A DNA stretch of 34,088 bases, from contig CAYQQU010000062.1 of NCBI GenBank assembly GCA_964419545.1, positions 1 to 34,088 on the forward strand. Direction: 5' to 3'. A model generated the notes under the pieces. It had not been told where the DNA came from, did no database searches, and saw nothing but the letters and a program-made list of their open reading frames with translations. How positions within the stretch are numbered: position 1 is the first letter of the stretch; every line of letters begins with the position of its first letter. This stretch comes from CAYQQU01 sp964419545 (GTDB taxonomy: Bacteria > Bacteroidota > Bacteroidia > Chitinophagales > Saprospiraceae). A program made the translations under genes and the position numbers. This document shows, one piece after another, positions 9,267 to 18,600 of this stretch.

Positions 9267-11630
9267 ATGCAAGAACAACACCAACGAGAAGAACTGGAAC
9301 CTGAACATCCCGAAAAAGAAAGGACGCCGGGCGCCCAGCCGCCGGAATCGTTTACCGGCATGAAGCTGAAACCGGCCAAAACGAATTCGGCGGGGCCGCC
9401 GGGCGTCATCACCGCTTTACGGCACGCGGGAAAGTACATGGCCCCCGGCGACGCCGTACGCACCATGTTCAGACTCAACCAAAAGGGCGGCATCGATTGC
9501 CCCGGCTGCGCCTGGCCCGATCCCGACGACGAGCGCTCCCGCCTCGGCGAATATTGCGAGAACGGCATCAAAGCCATCTCCGAAGAAGCGCAGCGCAAGC
9601 GCCTCGACCGTCAGTTCTTTGCCGAGCACAGCATTGCCGAAATGCGCAGTTGGTCGGATTTTGAGATCGGTAAAAAAGGACGGCTCACCGAACCCATGGT
9701 GTTGCGGGAAGGGGCCACCCACTACGAACCGATCAGCTGGGACGACGCCTTCCAGCTCATCGCCCACGAACTCAATGACCTGGCTTCTCCCGACGAAGCC
9801 GTCTTTTACACTTCCGGGCGCACCAGCAACGAAGCAGCTTTCCTCTACCAGCTCTTCGTGCGTGAGTACGGCACCAATAACTTGCCCGATTGTTCCAATA
9901 TGTGCCACGAATCCAGCGGCAAAGGGCTGGCGGCGACGGTCGGTATCGGCAAAGGATCGGTGACGCTTACCGATTTCTACGAAGCTGAAGTGGTGATCGT
10001 GATGGGGCAAAACCCCGGCACCAATCACCCCCGCATGCTCTCCGCGCTGGAGCGCTGTAAAGAGAACGGCGGAAAGATCATCACCGTCAATCCGCTGCCC
10101 GAAGCCGGGCTGATTAAGTTTACCAACCCCCAGCGCCCGTGGAAAATGCTGACGGGCGGCTCACCCATCACCGACCTCTTTTTGCAGGTAAAGGTGAACG
10201 GCGACATTCCTCTCCTCAAGGCGATCATGCTGTTGCTTTGGTACGAAGAGCAAAAAGAAGGCGGAGAAATCTTCGACTGGGATTTTATCACGACCAAGAC
10301 GACCGGATACGAAGCTTTCATCAACGACCTGAAGCAGCACGATTTCAACACCTTGGTAGAAGCCTGCGGCGTGCCCCGCGATAGGATCAAGGCCGCCGTC
10401 GAGTTGCTGCGGAAAAAGCGAAAAATAATCGTCTGCTGGGCGATGGGCCTGACGCAGCACGAGAACGGCGTGGCCAACATCCAGGAGATCGTCAACTTAC
10501 TGTTGCTGAAAGGCAGCATCGGCAAGCCCGGCGCCGGCACCTGTCCGGTGCGCGGACACAGCAATGTTCAGGGCGACCGCACTGTCGGCATCTGGGAAGC
10601 GCCCAAGCCCGAATTCCTGGACCGTATTCGCGACACCTTCGGCTTCGAGCCGCCGCGCCGCCACGGCTATGCCACCGTCGACGCCATCAAAGCCATGTAC
10701 GACGGCCGGGCAAAGGTATTTTTCGCCATGGGCGGCAACTTTATGTCCGCCACGCCGGATACCGAATACACGGCAAAAGCGCTGCAAACCTGCCGGCTCA
10801 CCGTGCAGGTTTCCACCAAGCTCAACCGCAGCCACCTGATCCACGGCAGGCAGGCGCTGATCCTGCCCTGCCTGGGCCGCACCGACAAGGATGTACAAGG
10901 GTCGGGCGAACAACTGGTAAGCGTCGAGAACTCCATGGGGATCATCCATTCGTCTCAGGGCGTACTCACGCCGCCTTCGGAACAGCTGCTCAGCGAGCCG
11001 GCTATCGTCGCCCGCCTGGCCGGCGCGACCCTGGGCGACGGCAGTAAGGTCGACTGGGAAAAGATGGCCGGGAATTACGATCACATCCGCGACGCCATCG
11101 AAAAGGTGGTGCCCGGGTTCGACAACTACAACCAGCGCGTACGTGAACCCGGCGGGTTTTATCTGCCCAACAGCGCCCGCCAACAGGAATTCAACACTCC
11201 TTCCGGAAAGGCGGTCTTCACGGTGAATACCGTGCCCGATAACCGGATCGAAGCAGGTCAATTCATCATGATGACCGTGCGCAGCCACGACCAATTCAAC
11301 ACGACGATCTACGGGCTCGACGACCGTTATCGCGGCATCTACAACGAGCGCCGGGTGGTGATGATGAACGCCGCCGACATGGCGGAGGCCGGCCTGGAGA
11401 AGGGACAGGTAGTCGATCTGGTCAGTCATTTTCGCGGGCAGCGCCGCGTGGCAAAATCATTTATCGTCACCCCGTACGATATCCCGCGCCAGTGTGCGGC
11501 CACCTATTTCCCCGAAGCCAACGTGCTCGTTCCGGTCGACTCTTACGCCAAAGGCAGCAAGACCCCGACCTCCAAATGGGTGCTGATCACCCTGGAACCG
11601 TCGGACCTCCCGCCGGTGAAGCTTCGATAA
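9267..11630 (+). CDS. FdhF/YdeP-family molybdopterin oxidoreductase
   Basis: The 787-residue protein belongs to the DMSO-reductase superfamily, YdeP-like branch. Its N-terminus holds GGIDCPGCAWPDP and EYCENG with Cys78, Cys81 and Cys97, the three-cysteine pattern seen in this branch in place of the four-Cys Fe-S motif of classical formate dehydrogenases. Cofactor-binding stretches follow: MGQNPGTNHPRML, VCWAMGLTQHENGV, GAGTCPVRGHSNVQGDRT and the C-terminal cap FNTTIYGLDDRYRGIYNERR. E. coli YdeP is linked to acid resistance and its substrate is not settled, so formate is not certain here. No Tat signal is visible, so it is probably cytoplasmic. A good leader (acaggaata) precedes the ATG. Being directly behind fdhD supports dependence on sulfurated cofactor. 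Confidence 0.9.
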   Translation: MQEQHQREELEPEHPEKERTPGAQPPESFTGMKLKPAKTNSAGPPGVITALRHAGKYMAPGDAVRTMFRLNQKGGIDCPGCAWPDPDDERSRLGEYCENGIKAISEEAQRKRLDRQFFAEHSIAEMRSWSDFEIGKKGRLTEPMVLREGATHYEPISWDDAFQLIAHELNDLASPDEAVFYTSGRTSNEAAFLYQLFVREYGTNNLPDCSNMCHESSGKGLAATVGIGKGSVTLTDFYEAEVVIVMGQNPGTNHPRMLSALERCKENGGKIITVNPLPEAGLIKFTNPQRPWKMLTGGSPITDLFLQVKVNGDIPLLKAIMLLLWYEEQKEGGEIFDWDFITTKTTGYEAFINDLKQHDFNTLVEACGVPRDRIKAAVELLRKKRKIIVCWAMGLTQHENGVANIQEIVNLLLLKGSIGKPGAGTCPVRGHSNVQGDRTVGIWEAPKPEFLDRIRDTFGFEPPRRHGYATVDAIKAMYDGRAKVFFAMGGNFMSATPDTEYTAKALQTCRLTVQVSTKLNRSHLIHGRQALILPCLGRTDKDVQGSGEQLVSVENSMGIIHSSQGVLTPPSEQLLSEPAIVARLAGATLGDGSKVDWEKMAGNYDHIRDAIEKVVPGFDNYNQRVREPGGFYLPNSARQQEFNTPSGKAVFTVNTVPDNRIEAGQFIMMTVRSHDQFNTTIYGLDDRYRGIYNERRVVMMNAADMAEAGLEKGQVVDLVSHFRGQRRVAKSFIVTPYDIPRQCAATYFPEANVLVPVDSYAKGSKTPTSKWVLITLEPSDLPPVKLR

Positions 11631-11704
11631 CGCATGGAAATATGAACATTTATTTGAGAAACTTTCTTTACTTTTAGGCATTACAACTTGACAAAGGAAT
11701 AGCG

Positions 11705-12703
11705 ATGGCGGGGAAAAAACTCTACGACAACCACGGAAGGCTGATCAACTACGTGCGCCTGGCAGTGACCGACCGCTGCAATTTGCGCTGCTTTTACTGC
11801 ATGCCGGAGGAGGGGATCAACTACGTGTCCCGGCAGGATTTGCTTACGTACGAAGAAATGGTGCGCCTGATGCGGCTGCTCCGCCAGATGGGTATCACCA
11901 AATTGCGCATTACCGGCGGCGAGCCTTTCGTTCGCAAGGATATCATGGATTTCTTCCGCACACTGGCAACGCTGGGCCTGGAAAGAATCAACCTAACCAC
12001 CAACGGGACCCTGACCACGCCCTACATTCCCGAATTGAAGAAGATAGGCGTCCATTCCGTCAACCTGAGCCTCGATACGCTCGACCGCGACCGCTTTTAC
12101 CACATCACCCGCCGCGATGAATTCGACAAGGTCGCCCAGTGTTTTGAAGCCCTGCTCCGGCACGGCATTCGCACCAAGATCAACGCCGTGGTGATGGACG
12201 GCAAAAATACCGAAGACATCATCCCGATGGCTGAGCTCACCCGGGAGCATCCCGTGGCGGTGCGCTTCATCGAAGAGATGCCGTTCAACGGATCGGGCAG
12301 CCATTATCCGCAGCTGGCGTGGCATCACCGGCGCATTCTGGAGCACTTGCGGGCGCATTTTCCAACACTGGAAAAGATACCCGATCCGCCGCACTCCACT
12401 TCCGCCAATTACCGCATTCCCGGCCACCAGGGGACGATCGGCATCATTGCCGCTTTCAGCCGGACCTTCTGCGGCGCCTGCAACCGGATACGCATCACGC
12501 CGCAGGGGCAGCTGAAGACCTGCCTGTACGATGACGGCATTTTCAACATCCGCGACCTGATGCGGGCCGGGGCCAGCGACGAACAGCTGGAAGCGACTTT
12601 CCTCGACGCCCTCGGCAATCGCGCCAAAGACGGCTGGGAAGCCGAGCGCAATCGCAATTTCGGGCTGCCCGTCACCGAATCGATGTCCACCATCGGAGGC
12701 TAA
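11705..12703 (+). CDS. moaA: GTP 3',8-cyclase MoaA
   Basis: The 332-residue radical-SAM enzyme converts GTP to 3',8-cyclo-GTP, the first step of molybdopterin synthesis. The N-terminal cluster motif is CNLRCFYC (Cys25, Cys29, Cys32), and the second, GTP-binding [4Fe-4S] site uses Cys256 and Cys259 in FCGACNRIR plus Cys273 in KTCLYD. The chain ends in the Gly-Gly tail that MoaA needs for activity. The leader aaaggaatagcg is a good ribosome-binding site. It is 74 bp behind the oxidoreductase gene and 26 bp before moeA, the start of a compact cofactor operon. Confidence 0.97.
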   Translation: MAGKKLYDNHGRLINYVRLAVTDRCNLRCFYCMPEEGINYVSRQDLLTYEEMVRLMRLLRQMGITKLRITGGEPFVRKDIMDFFRTLATLGLERINLTTNGTLTTPYIPELKKIGVHSVNLSLDTLDRDRFYHITRRDEFDKVAQCFEALLRHGIRTKINAVVMDGKNTEDIIPMAELTREHPVAVRFIEEMPFNGSGSHYPQLAWHHRRILEHLRAHFPTLEKIPDPPHSTSANYRIPGHQGTIGIIAAFSRTFCGACNRIRITPQGQLKTCLYDDGIFNIRDLMRAGASDEQLEATFLDALGNRAKDGWEAERNRNFGLPVTESMSTIGG

Positions 12704-12729
12704 CCACCAGAAAAATCGACTTCGAAGCT

Positions 12730-13929
12730 ATGATTTCCGTTGCTGCGGCCGAACAGATCATCCTCGCTCAGGCGGACTTTCTGGGTGCCGAGACGGCGCC
12801 ACTGGACGCTGCTCACGGCCGGGTGCTGCAGGCGCCGCTGATCGCCGATCGCGATTTTCCGCCTTTTACGCGGGTGTCGATGGACGGCATCGCCATTGCG
12901 TATTCCGCCTATGCCGGCGGCCGGCGCACCTTTCCCATCGCCGGCGTGCAGGCGGCCGGCGCCGCGCCGCTACACCTGAACCATCCCGGAGCATGCCTGG
13001 AGGTGATGACCGGTGCGGTGCTGCCCACCGGCGCAGATACGGTGATTCGCTACGAGGACTTATCGATACAGAACGGCGAAGCGACGATCGTTGTCGAGCA
13101 GGTGCGGGCCGGCCAGAACGCCCATCCACAGGGCCTGGATCGCCGGGCCGGCGACCGGCTGGCCACGCCGGGAGTGGTGCTCTCTCCGGGCGAGATCGGC
13201 CTGGCGGCCACCGTAGGCCAGGCAGTGCTGGAGGTGGCCCGGGCGCCCCGGATCGCCGTCATCTACACCGGCGACGAACTGGTAGGGGTCGCCGATCAGC
13301 CGCTGCCCCATCAGATCCGGGCGTCCAACGGATACGCGCTGCGGTCGGTGCTGGCGAGGTTCGGTTGCGAGGTGAAGATGCACCATCTGCCCGACGCCCC
13401 CGATATCATCCGCGCACAACTGGCGGCCATGCTCGACCGGTACGATGCGCTGATCCTCAGCGGAGGGGTGTCAAAAGGAAAATACGACTTCATCCCGGAG
13501 AGCCTGCAGGAGCTCGGGGTGGAGCAATTGTTTTACAAAGTGCGACAGCGGCCCGGCAAGCCGTTCTGGTTCGGTCGCCAACCTTCCGGGCCCAGTGTAT
13601 TTGCGCTTCCCGGCAATCCCGTTTCCGCGCTGATGTGCGCCCTGCGTTATTGCGTGCCCTGGGTGCGCAAAGCGATGGGCCTGGAACCGTTCGATCCGCT
13701 CTATGCCGTGCTGGAAGAAGATTTTTCGCTCAAGCCCGACCTCACTTGTTTTTTGGCGGTGAGTGTAAAGTCCGATCCCCTCACCGGGCAGTTGCAGGCC
13801 TTCCCGGTGCCCGGACGCGGCTCGGGCGACCTGGCCAACCTGGCGCTGACCGACGGCTTCATGGAACTGCCTGCCGGTACGGGCTTTTATGAAAAAGGTG
13901 GCGTGTATCCCGTATATTTGTACCGATAA
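12730..13929 (+). CDS. moeA: Molybdopterin molybdotransferase MoeA
   Basis: The 399-residue protein inserts molybdate into adenylylated molybdopterin. Family blocks are visible in order: FPPFTRVSMDGIAI near residue 45, VMTGAVLPTGADTVIRYED, the MoCF-domain motifs IYTGDELVG and LSGGVSKGKYDFIPESL, FALPGNPVSALMC, and a C-terminal beta domain (MoeA domain IV). Length is normal. The start ATG follows the moaA stop by 26 bp, and moaC starts 9 bp after its own stop, so translation is likely coupled. No separate molybdopterin adenylyltransferase (MogA/MoaB) gene is in the window. Confidence 0.96.
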   Translation: MISVAAAEQIILAQADFLGAETAPLDAAHGRVLQAPLIADRDFPPFTRVSMDGIAIAYSAYAGGRRTFPIAGVQAAGAAPLHLNHPGACLEVMTGAVLPTGADTVIRYEDLSIQNGEATIVVEQVRAGQNAHPQGLDRRAGDRLATPGVVLSPGEIGLAATVGQAVLEVARAPRIAVIYTGDELVGVADQPLPHQIRASNGYALRSVLARFGCEVKMHHLPDAPDIIRAQLAAMLDRYDALILSGGVSKGKYDFIPESLQELGVEQLFYKVRQRPGKPFWFGRQPSGPSVFALPGNPVSALMCALRYCVPWVRKAMGLEPFDPLYAVLEEDFSLKPDLTCFLAVSVKSDPLTGQLQAFPVPGRGSGDLANLALTDGFMELPAGTGFYEKGGVYPVYLYR

Positions 13930-13938
13930 CCGCAGATC

Positions 13939-14415
13939 ATGTCAGAATTTACCCACCTCGACGAAGCCGGCAACCCTTCTATGGTCGACGTCGGCCACAA
14001 GGCCGTAACCGAGCGCACCGCCCGCGCCCGCGCCATCGTAGTGCTCGGCGACGACATCATGGACCGCCTGGAAAAAGAAGAGATCCACACCAAAAAAGGG
14101 CCGGTATTCCAGACCGCGATCCTCGCCGGCATCATGGCCGCCAAGCGGACCGGCGAACTCATTCCCCTTTGCCACCCCCTGCCGCTGGACAAAATAAAAG
14201 TCGATATCCACGTCAGCGAGGCCCGCGAGGTGATCATCGATTGCACGGCGCGCGTCACCGCCAAAACCGGCGTGGAAATGGAAGCGCTGACCGGCGCCAG
14301 CCTGGCCGCCCTCACGGTCTATGATATGTGCAAAGGGTTCAGCCACGATATCCTGATCCGCGAAGTGCAACTGATGGAAAAAACGGGAGGGAAACGGGAT
14401 TTCAAGCGGGATTAA
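13939..14415 (+). CDS. moaC: Cyclic pyranopterin monophosphate synthase MoaC
   Basis: The 158-residue protein completes cPMP formation from the MoaA product. It contains the MVDVGHKAVTERTARA opening block, the KKGPVFQTAILAGIMAAKR helix, the active-site stretch LIPLCHPLPLDKI, TGVEMEALTGASLAALTVYD, and CKGFSHDILI near the C-terminus. These are the conserved family blocks in normal order and length. It is the last standard cofactor gene before the embedded SIR2-like/STAND pair; a 96-bp gap follows, in which no Bacteroidota-type promoter was recognised. Confidence 0.97.
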   Translation: MSEFTHLDEAGNPSMVDVGHKAVTERTARARAIVVLGDDIMDRLEKEEIHTKKGPVFQTAILAGIMAAKRTGELIPLCHPLPLDKIKVDIHVSEAREVIIDCTARVTAKTGVEMEALTGASLAALTVYDMCKGFSHDILIREVQLMEKTGGKRDFKRD

Positions 14416-14511
14416 AATTTCGGCTTTTAGGCTGTATTCCTTAAATTGCTCGTTTATCGCCAACGGCATCTCAGGTAGATATTGGGGCGAAAATGGATAA
14501 AATGTCCGCTA

Positions 14512-15684
14512 ATGACGGAGAGTAAATCGGCAATCACCTTTCAGGACGAAGACTGGGAGTTTATCCTCGAGACCATCGACAGCGAAAAATGTGTGTTGTT
14601 CCTAGGACCGGAAGTTTTTACCAGCGTGGAAGGGAAAAGCCTTTTCGATCAACTGGTGGCGTATCTGGACATCGAAAATAACCGCGACATTTTATCCTTT
14701 TACAAGGAAGACAACTTTTTTCTCTTTTCCAGCAAATACGCCAAAACCAAAGCGCTATACCGCATCCGCAAATTTTTCTCCCGCCATACCCACGCCAAAG
14801 CGGAAGCCCTTTTCGAGAAAATCGTTCAAATCCCTTTCCATATTGTCATCACCCTGACCCCCGACGACCTCTTGTTTCGCAAGATGCGCGCCTACGGCAT
14901 CAAAGCGCAGCACGGGTTCTACTTTAAAAATAACACCCCCCGGCAAAAGATCAACCTGGTGAATAAAGACGCGCCGCTGGTGTACAACCTCTTCGGCTTT
15001 CTGGAACAGGATGAATCTTTGATCCTTACCCACGACGACTTATTCGACTTTCTACAGTCGATTTTCAGCAACAACAGCATGGACGATACCTTGAAGTACA
15101 AGCTGAAAACGGCGGATAATTACATTTTTCTGGGGCTGCAGTTCGACAAATGGTACGTGCAACTGTTGCTGCGCCTACTCGACATGCACAATGAGCACTA
15201 CAGCTTTGTGCGCTACGCATCCGGCCAGTTTGTGAAGGAGGAGATCCGCAGTCTGATCTACCGGCAGTTCCGCATCCAGTTTGTCCAGAACGAGATCCCT
15301 TCCTTCATCGATGAACTGTACCAGCGTTGTCAGCAAAAGGGCCTGTTGCGATCAATCGCTCAGGCCGACCAGGACGCCGAACAAGAGCAGCCGCAATCCG
15401 AGCTGGAGCGCATCCGCACTTTGGTCCGGGAAAACGAAGCCGCGGTGGCGGTGGATGAGCTGCAGCTTTTTTTCAAGGCGCGCCGGGACACGCTGCTGGA
15501 TAAGGCGCGGGCCGAATTACTGGGCGAGCTGTCCGAAGATTTTGATCTGCTGAGCGCGCGCCTGAAGCGAGTGGACCGGAAAGTCAACCGCAATGTCATC
15601 GACTTGCGAGAAGCGGAAATAGAGTACAACCAGATCAACGAGAGCCTGCTCAAATTGTGCAAGAAACTCCAAGCTTTTGAGTAG
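14512..15684 (+). CDS. Degenerate SIR2-like protein with EAD11-like C-terminal domain
   Basis: The 390-residue product has two parts. Residues about 10-270 follow the SIR2-like pattern of bacterial conflict effectors: CVLFLGPEVF (usual place of the GAG-S NAD loop), ITLTPDDLL at 113-121 (usual TTNYDxLL), YNLFGFL at 158-164 (usual LHG), THDDLFDFL, and FLGLQFDKWYVQLLLRLL at 206-223. The canonical Asn and His would be Thr116 and Phe161, so NAD hydrolysis may be lost. Residues 296-390 are a charged helical bundle with LLSARLKRVDRKV and EIEYNQINESLLKL, matching what I recall of effector-associated domain 11 (EAD11). A TTG ten codons upstream is in frame; ATG 14512 is preferred. Its stop is one base from the STAND start. 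Function is inferred. Confidence 0.7.
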   Translation: MTESKSAITFQDEDWEFILETIDSEKCVLFLGPEVFTSVEGKSLFDQLVAYLDIENNRDILSFYKEDNFFLFSSKYAKTKALYRIRKFFSRHTHAKAEALFEKIVQIPFHIVITLTPDDLLFRKMRAYGIKAQHGFYFKNNTPRQKINLVNKDAPLVYNLFGFLEQDESLILTHDDLFDFLQSIFSNNSMDDTLKYKLKTADNYIFLGLQFDKWYVQLLLRLLDMHNEHYSFVRYASGQFVKEEIRSLIYRQFRIQFVQNEIPSFIDELYQRCQQKGLLRSIAQADQDAEQEQPQSELERIRTLVRENEAAVAVDELQLFFKARRDTLLDKARAELLGELSEDFDLLSARLKRVDRKVNRNVIDLREAEIEYNQINESLLKLCKKLQAFE

Positions 15685-15685
15685 T

Positions 15686-18600
15686 ATGAAGGAAGGTCCG
15701 AAATTGCACCGTTATCCCGGCGCTCAGCCGTTTTCCAGCCGGCAGGGGTTCATCTTCTTCGGTCGTGACCACGATATCGAACAGTTGTACCAGCTCATCA
15801 ACCTGGAAAAACTTACTGTCTTGTACTCCAAGTCGGGGCTGGGAAAAAGTTCACTGCTGAACGCCGGCGTACTGCCTAAATTCCGCCAGGCGGGTGATTA
15901 TACTCCCATCTCTATCCGCGCCGGCGCCCACGCACGGGGGATGGAAGATACGCTTTCCGATCGCATCAAACGGAGTATCGCGCCGGGGCCTCCCGAAAAC
16001 CCGATCGTAGAAAAGATCTGGCCGGGGGAAGATTCGTTGTGGACCTATTTGAAGCACGACCAGATCCGGACGCGCAATCGCCGCAAATACCTGCTCGTTT
16101 TGGATCAGTTCGAAGAGGTGTTCACCTATCCCGACGACCAGTTGAAAGTCTTCAAGGAAGAACTGGCCGAGCTGCTGTTCGTGGATATTCCGCAGCGGCT
16201 GCGCGAACGGATAGAGGCGGGTTTCGAAGGGTCGGAGAACTTCCTGAGCGAACACGAACTGGAAACCCTGCATAGCGACCTGGACGTTAAGGTGGTTATC
16301 GCCATTCGTTCTGATCGGGTGAGCTTGCTCAACAAGTTGACCGACCAGATTCCCAATGTGCTGAAAAAGATGTACGAGCTGCAGCCATTGACGCCCGAAC
16401 AGGCCGAGGAAGCCATCCTCAACCCCGCTTACGAACCCGGCGATCAGTTTTTTTCCCCGCTTTTCGACTACGAGCACGATGCTATAGAAGCCATCATCGA
16501 TTACCTGACTCAGGGCGGCGAGCAAAAGATTGAATCTTTTCAACTGCAGATCCTTTGCCAGGCCATCGAAGAAAAAGTAGCTGCTCAGCAGATCCGCAAG
16601 GTGAAACTCGAACACATCGGCTCTTTTGAGCACATCTACGAAAACTACTACGACGATCAAATCGCCAAGCTTCCCAGTCAGGCAGAGCAGGAGGCGGCTC
16701 GCATTTTCATCGAGGAGGGCCTGGTGCTGGAAGAAGAACAACGCCGGCTCACGTTGTACGAAGGCCAGATCCTGAAAGATTTTAATGTCGACCGGTCGCT
16801 GCTGCGCAAACTCGTCGACACGCACCTGCTGCGGGCCGAACCCAGCGGTCGCGGCGGGTACGTTTATGAACTCAGCCATGACACCCTCGTCGGGCCCATC
16901 CTCAAAGCCAAGGCCAGGCGGCTGGAGGCGATCGAGCAAAAGCGGGAAAAAGAAAAGCAGCTGCGGCAGGAGCAGGAGCTGAAAGCCGCCAACGACCAGG
17001 TGCGTCGCCAGCGCTTCTGGCTGGTGTTCATTTCATTGTTGGGAGGCATTGCTTTGCTGGCGTCCATCTACGCCTTCTTGGCCGGCCGTCAGAAGAACCT
17101 GGCGCTGGAACGGGAGCGGGAAACCAAGATCAACAGCATTCTCAATTTCGCCTATCTCAACCTGGATGAAAATCCCACCCTCAGCTTTCGCCTGGCAGAA
17201 GCGGCCCAGCGCGTCCACGGCGAAAATATGGCCGTCCGCAAGGCTATCCTCAGCGCTTATAACCGCTCCAATACGGTGCAGTTTTACAATTCTTTTTACG
17301 ATCGCGAACGGCAAATTCACCGCGGAGAGATCAACTCCGTCGTTTTCAGTCCGGACGACCGGCGGCTGGTAACGGCTGCCGACGACGGCCTCGTCGTCGT
17401 CTGGAATCTGGCCGGCGAGATAGAACACGTACTGCGCGGGCACGAAGGAGCCGTTACCATGGTTCGCTTTTCTCCTGATGGCCGGCGCCTGGTTTCCGCC
17501 GCGAAAGACGGGGAGGCCCGCATCTGGGACCTGGAGAACCCGGCCGAAGGGCAACCGACCGTCCTGCGCGGTCATAGCGGCGCAGTCAATTCCGTCTTTT
17601 TCTCGCCCGACGGAGACCGCGTACTTACGGCCGGCGACGACCGGTTGATTATCGAATGGAGCCTCGGGGGGCAAATCCTGCATCGCATCGACGAAGCCAG
17701 GGGCGAAGTGCTTTACGCCAATTACTGGCCGGACGGGAAGCAGATCTACGCCTTTGCCGATAAAGTGGCTTACTGGCTCGTCTGGGAAGAAGAGGAAGCG
17801 CAGTGGAAGTCGATCCGCGCTTACGCCAATGACGGCCATCCTACGGCTTTCAACTTCTTGCGGCAGGATTCCATCTGGATCAATATCAACAACGGCAATC
17901 AGCTGTTGGGGCTGCGCAGCAATCCCTACAGCCCGATAACTTTTGAGGAGGAGCTCGTCGTCGCAACGGCGAATAGCGACAAATCGCTGATTGCCGTTGC
18001 GACCGCCGGAAACGACATTTTACTCCGTTCTTCATCCGGGAAAACCATTCGCCTGACCGGCCACGAAGCCCGGATCAATCACCTGGTTTTTTCACCCGCC
18101 CCGGAAGGTTATCTGGTCAGCAGTTCCGACGATCAAACGGTAAGGCTCTGGGATCAGAGCGGCGTCCAGTTGCAGGTGCTCAAGGGGCACAACAGCTACC
18201 AAACCCAGGTGCGCTTTTCTCATAACGGCCGCTTTCTGGCCACCAGCGTGGGCAATGAGTTGCGCCTTTGGCATTTCAAAGAGCGAAAGATCAGGGTTTT
18301 CAATCACCATGCTGGTCCGGTTACCTACCTGCAATTTGACGAAACCGGAAAAGGATTCCTGTCGAGCAGCCTGGATGGAAAGGTCGTTTACCAGCCGCTT
18401 ACCGGGCCCGGCCGCGCGCCTTCGTTGTTCGCTCACGGCAGCCCGGTGCGAACGGCCAAGTTCAATCGCGACGCCAGCCGTTTGCTGGCGGCGGCCGGCG
18501 ATAGTGTTTTCATCTGGAATCCGGCGGATACGACGGCGCCGGTAAAAGTATTCGAAGAGCATATCGATCAAGTCTCCAGCGCCGACTTTTCCGACGACGG

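Noticed and set aside
10497..11429. Minus-strand frame of 310 codons opposite the molybdopterin oxidoreductase
   Set aside because: Shadow of a well-supported gene, with no independent start signal or family pattern.
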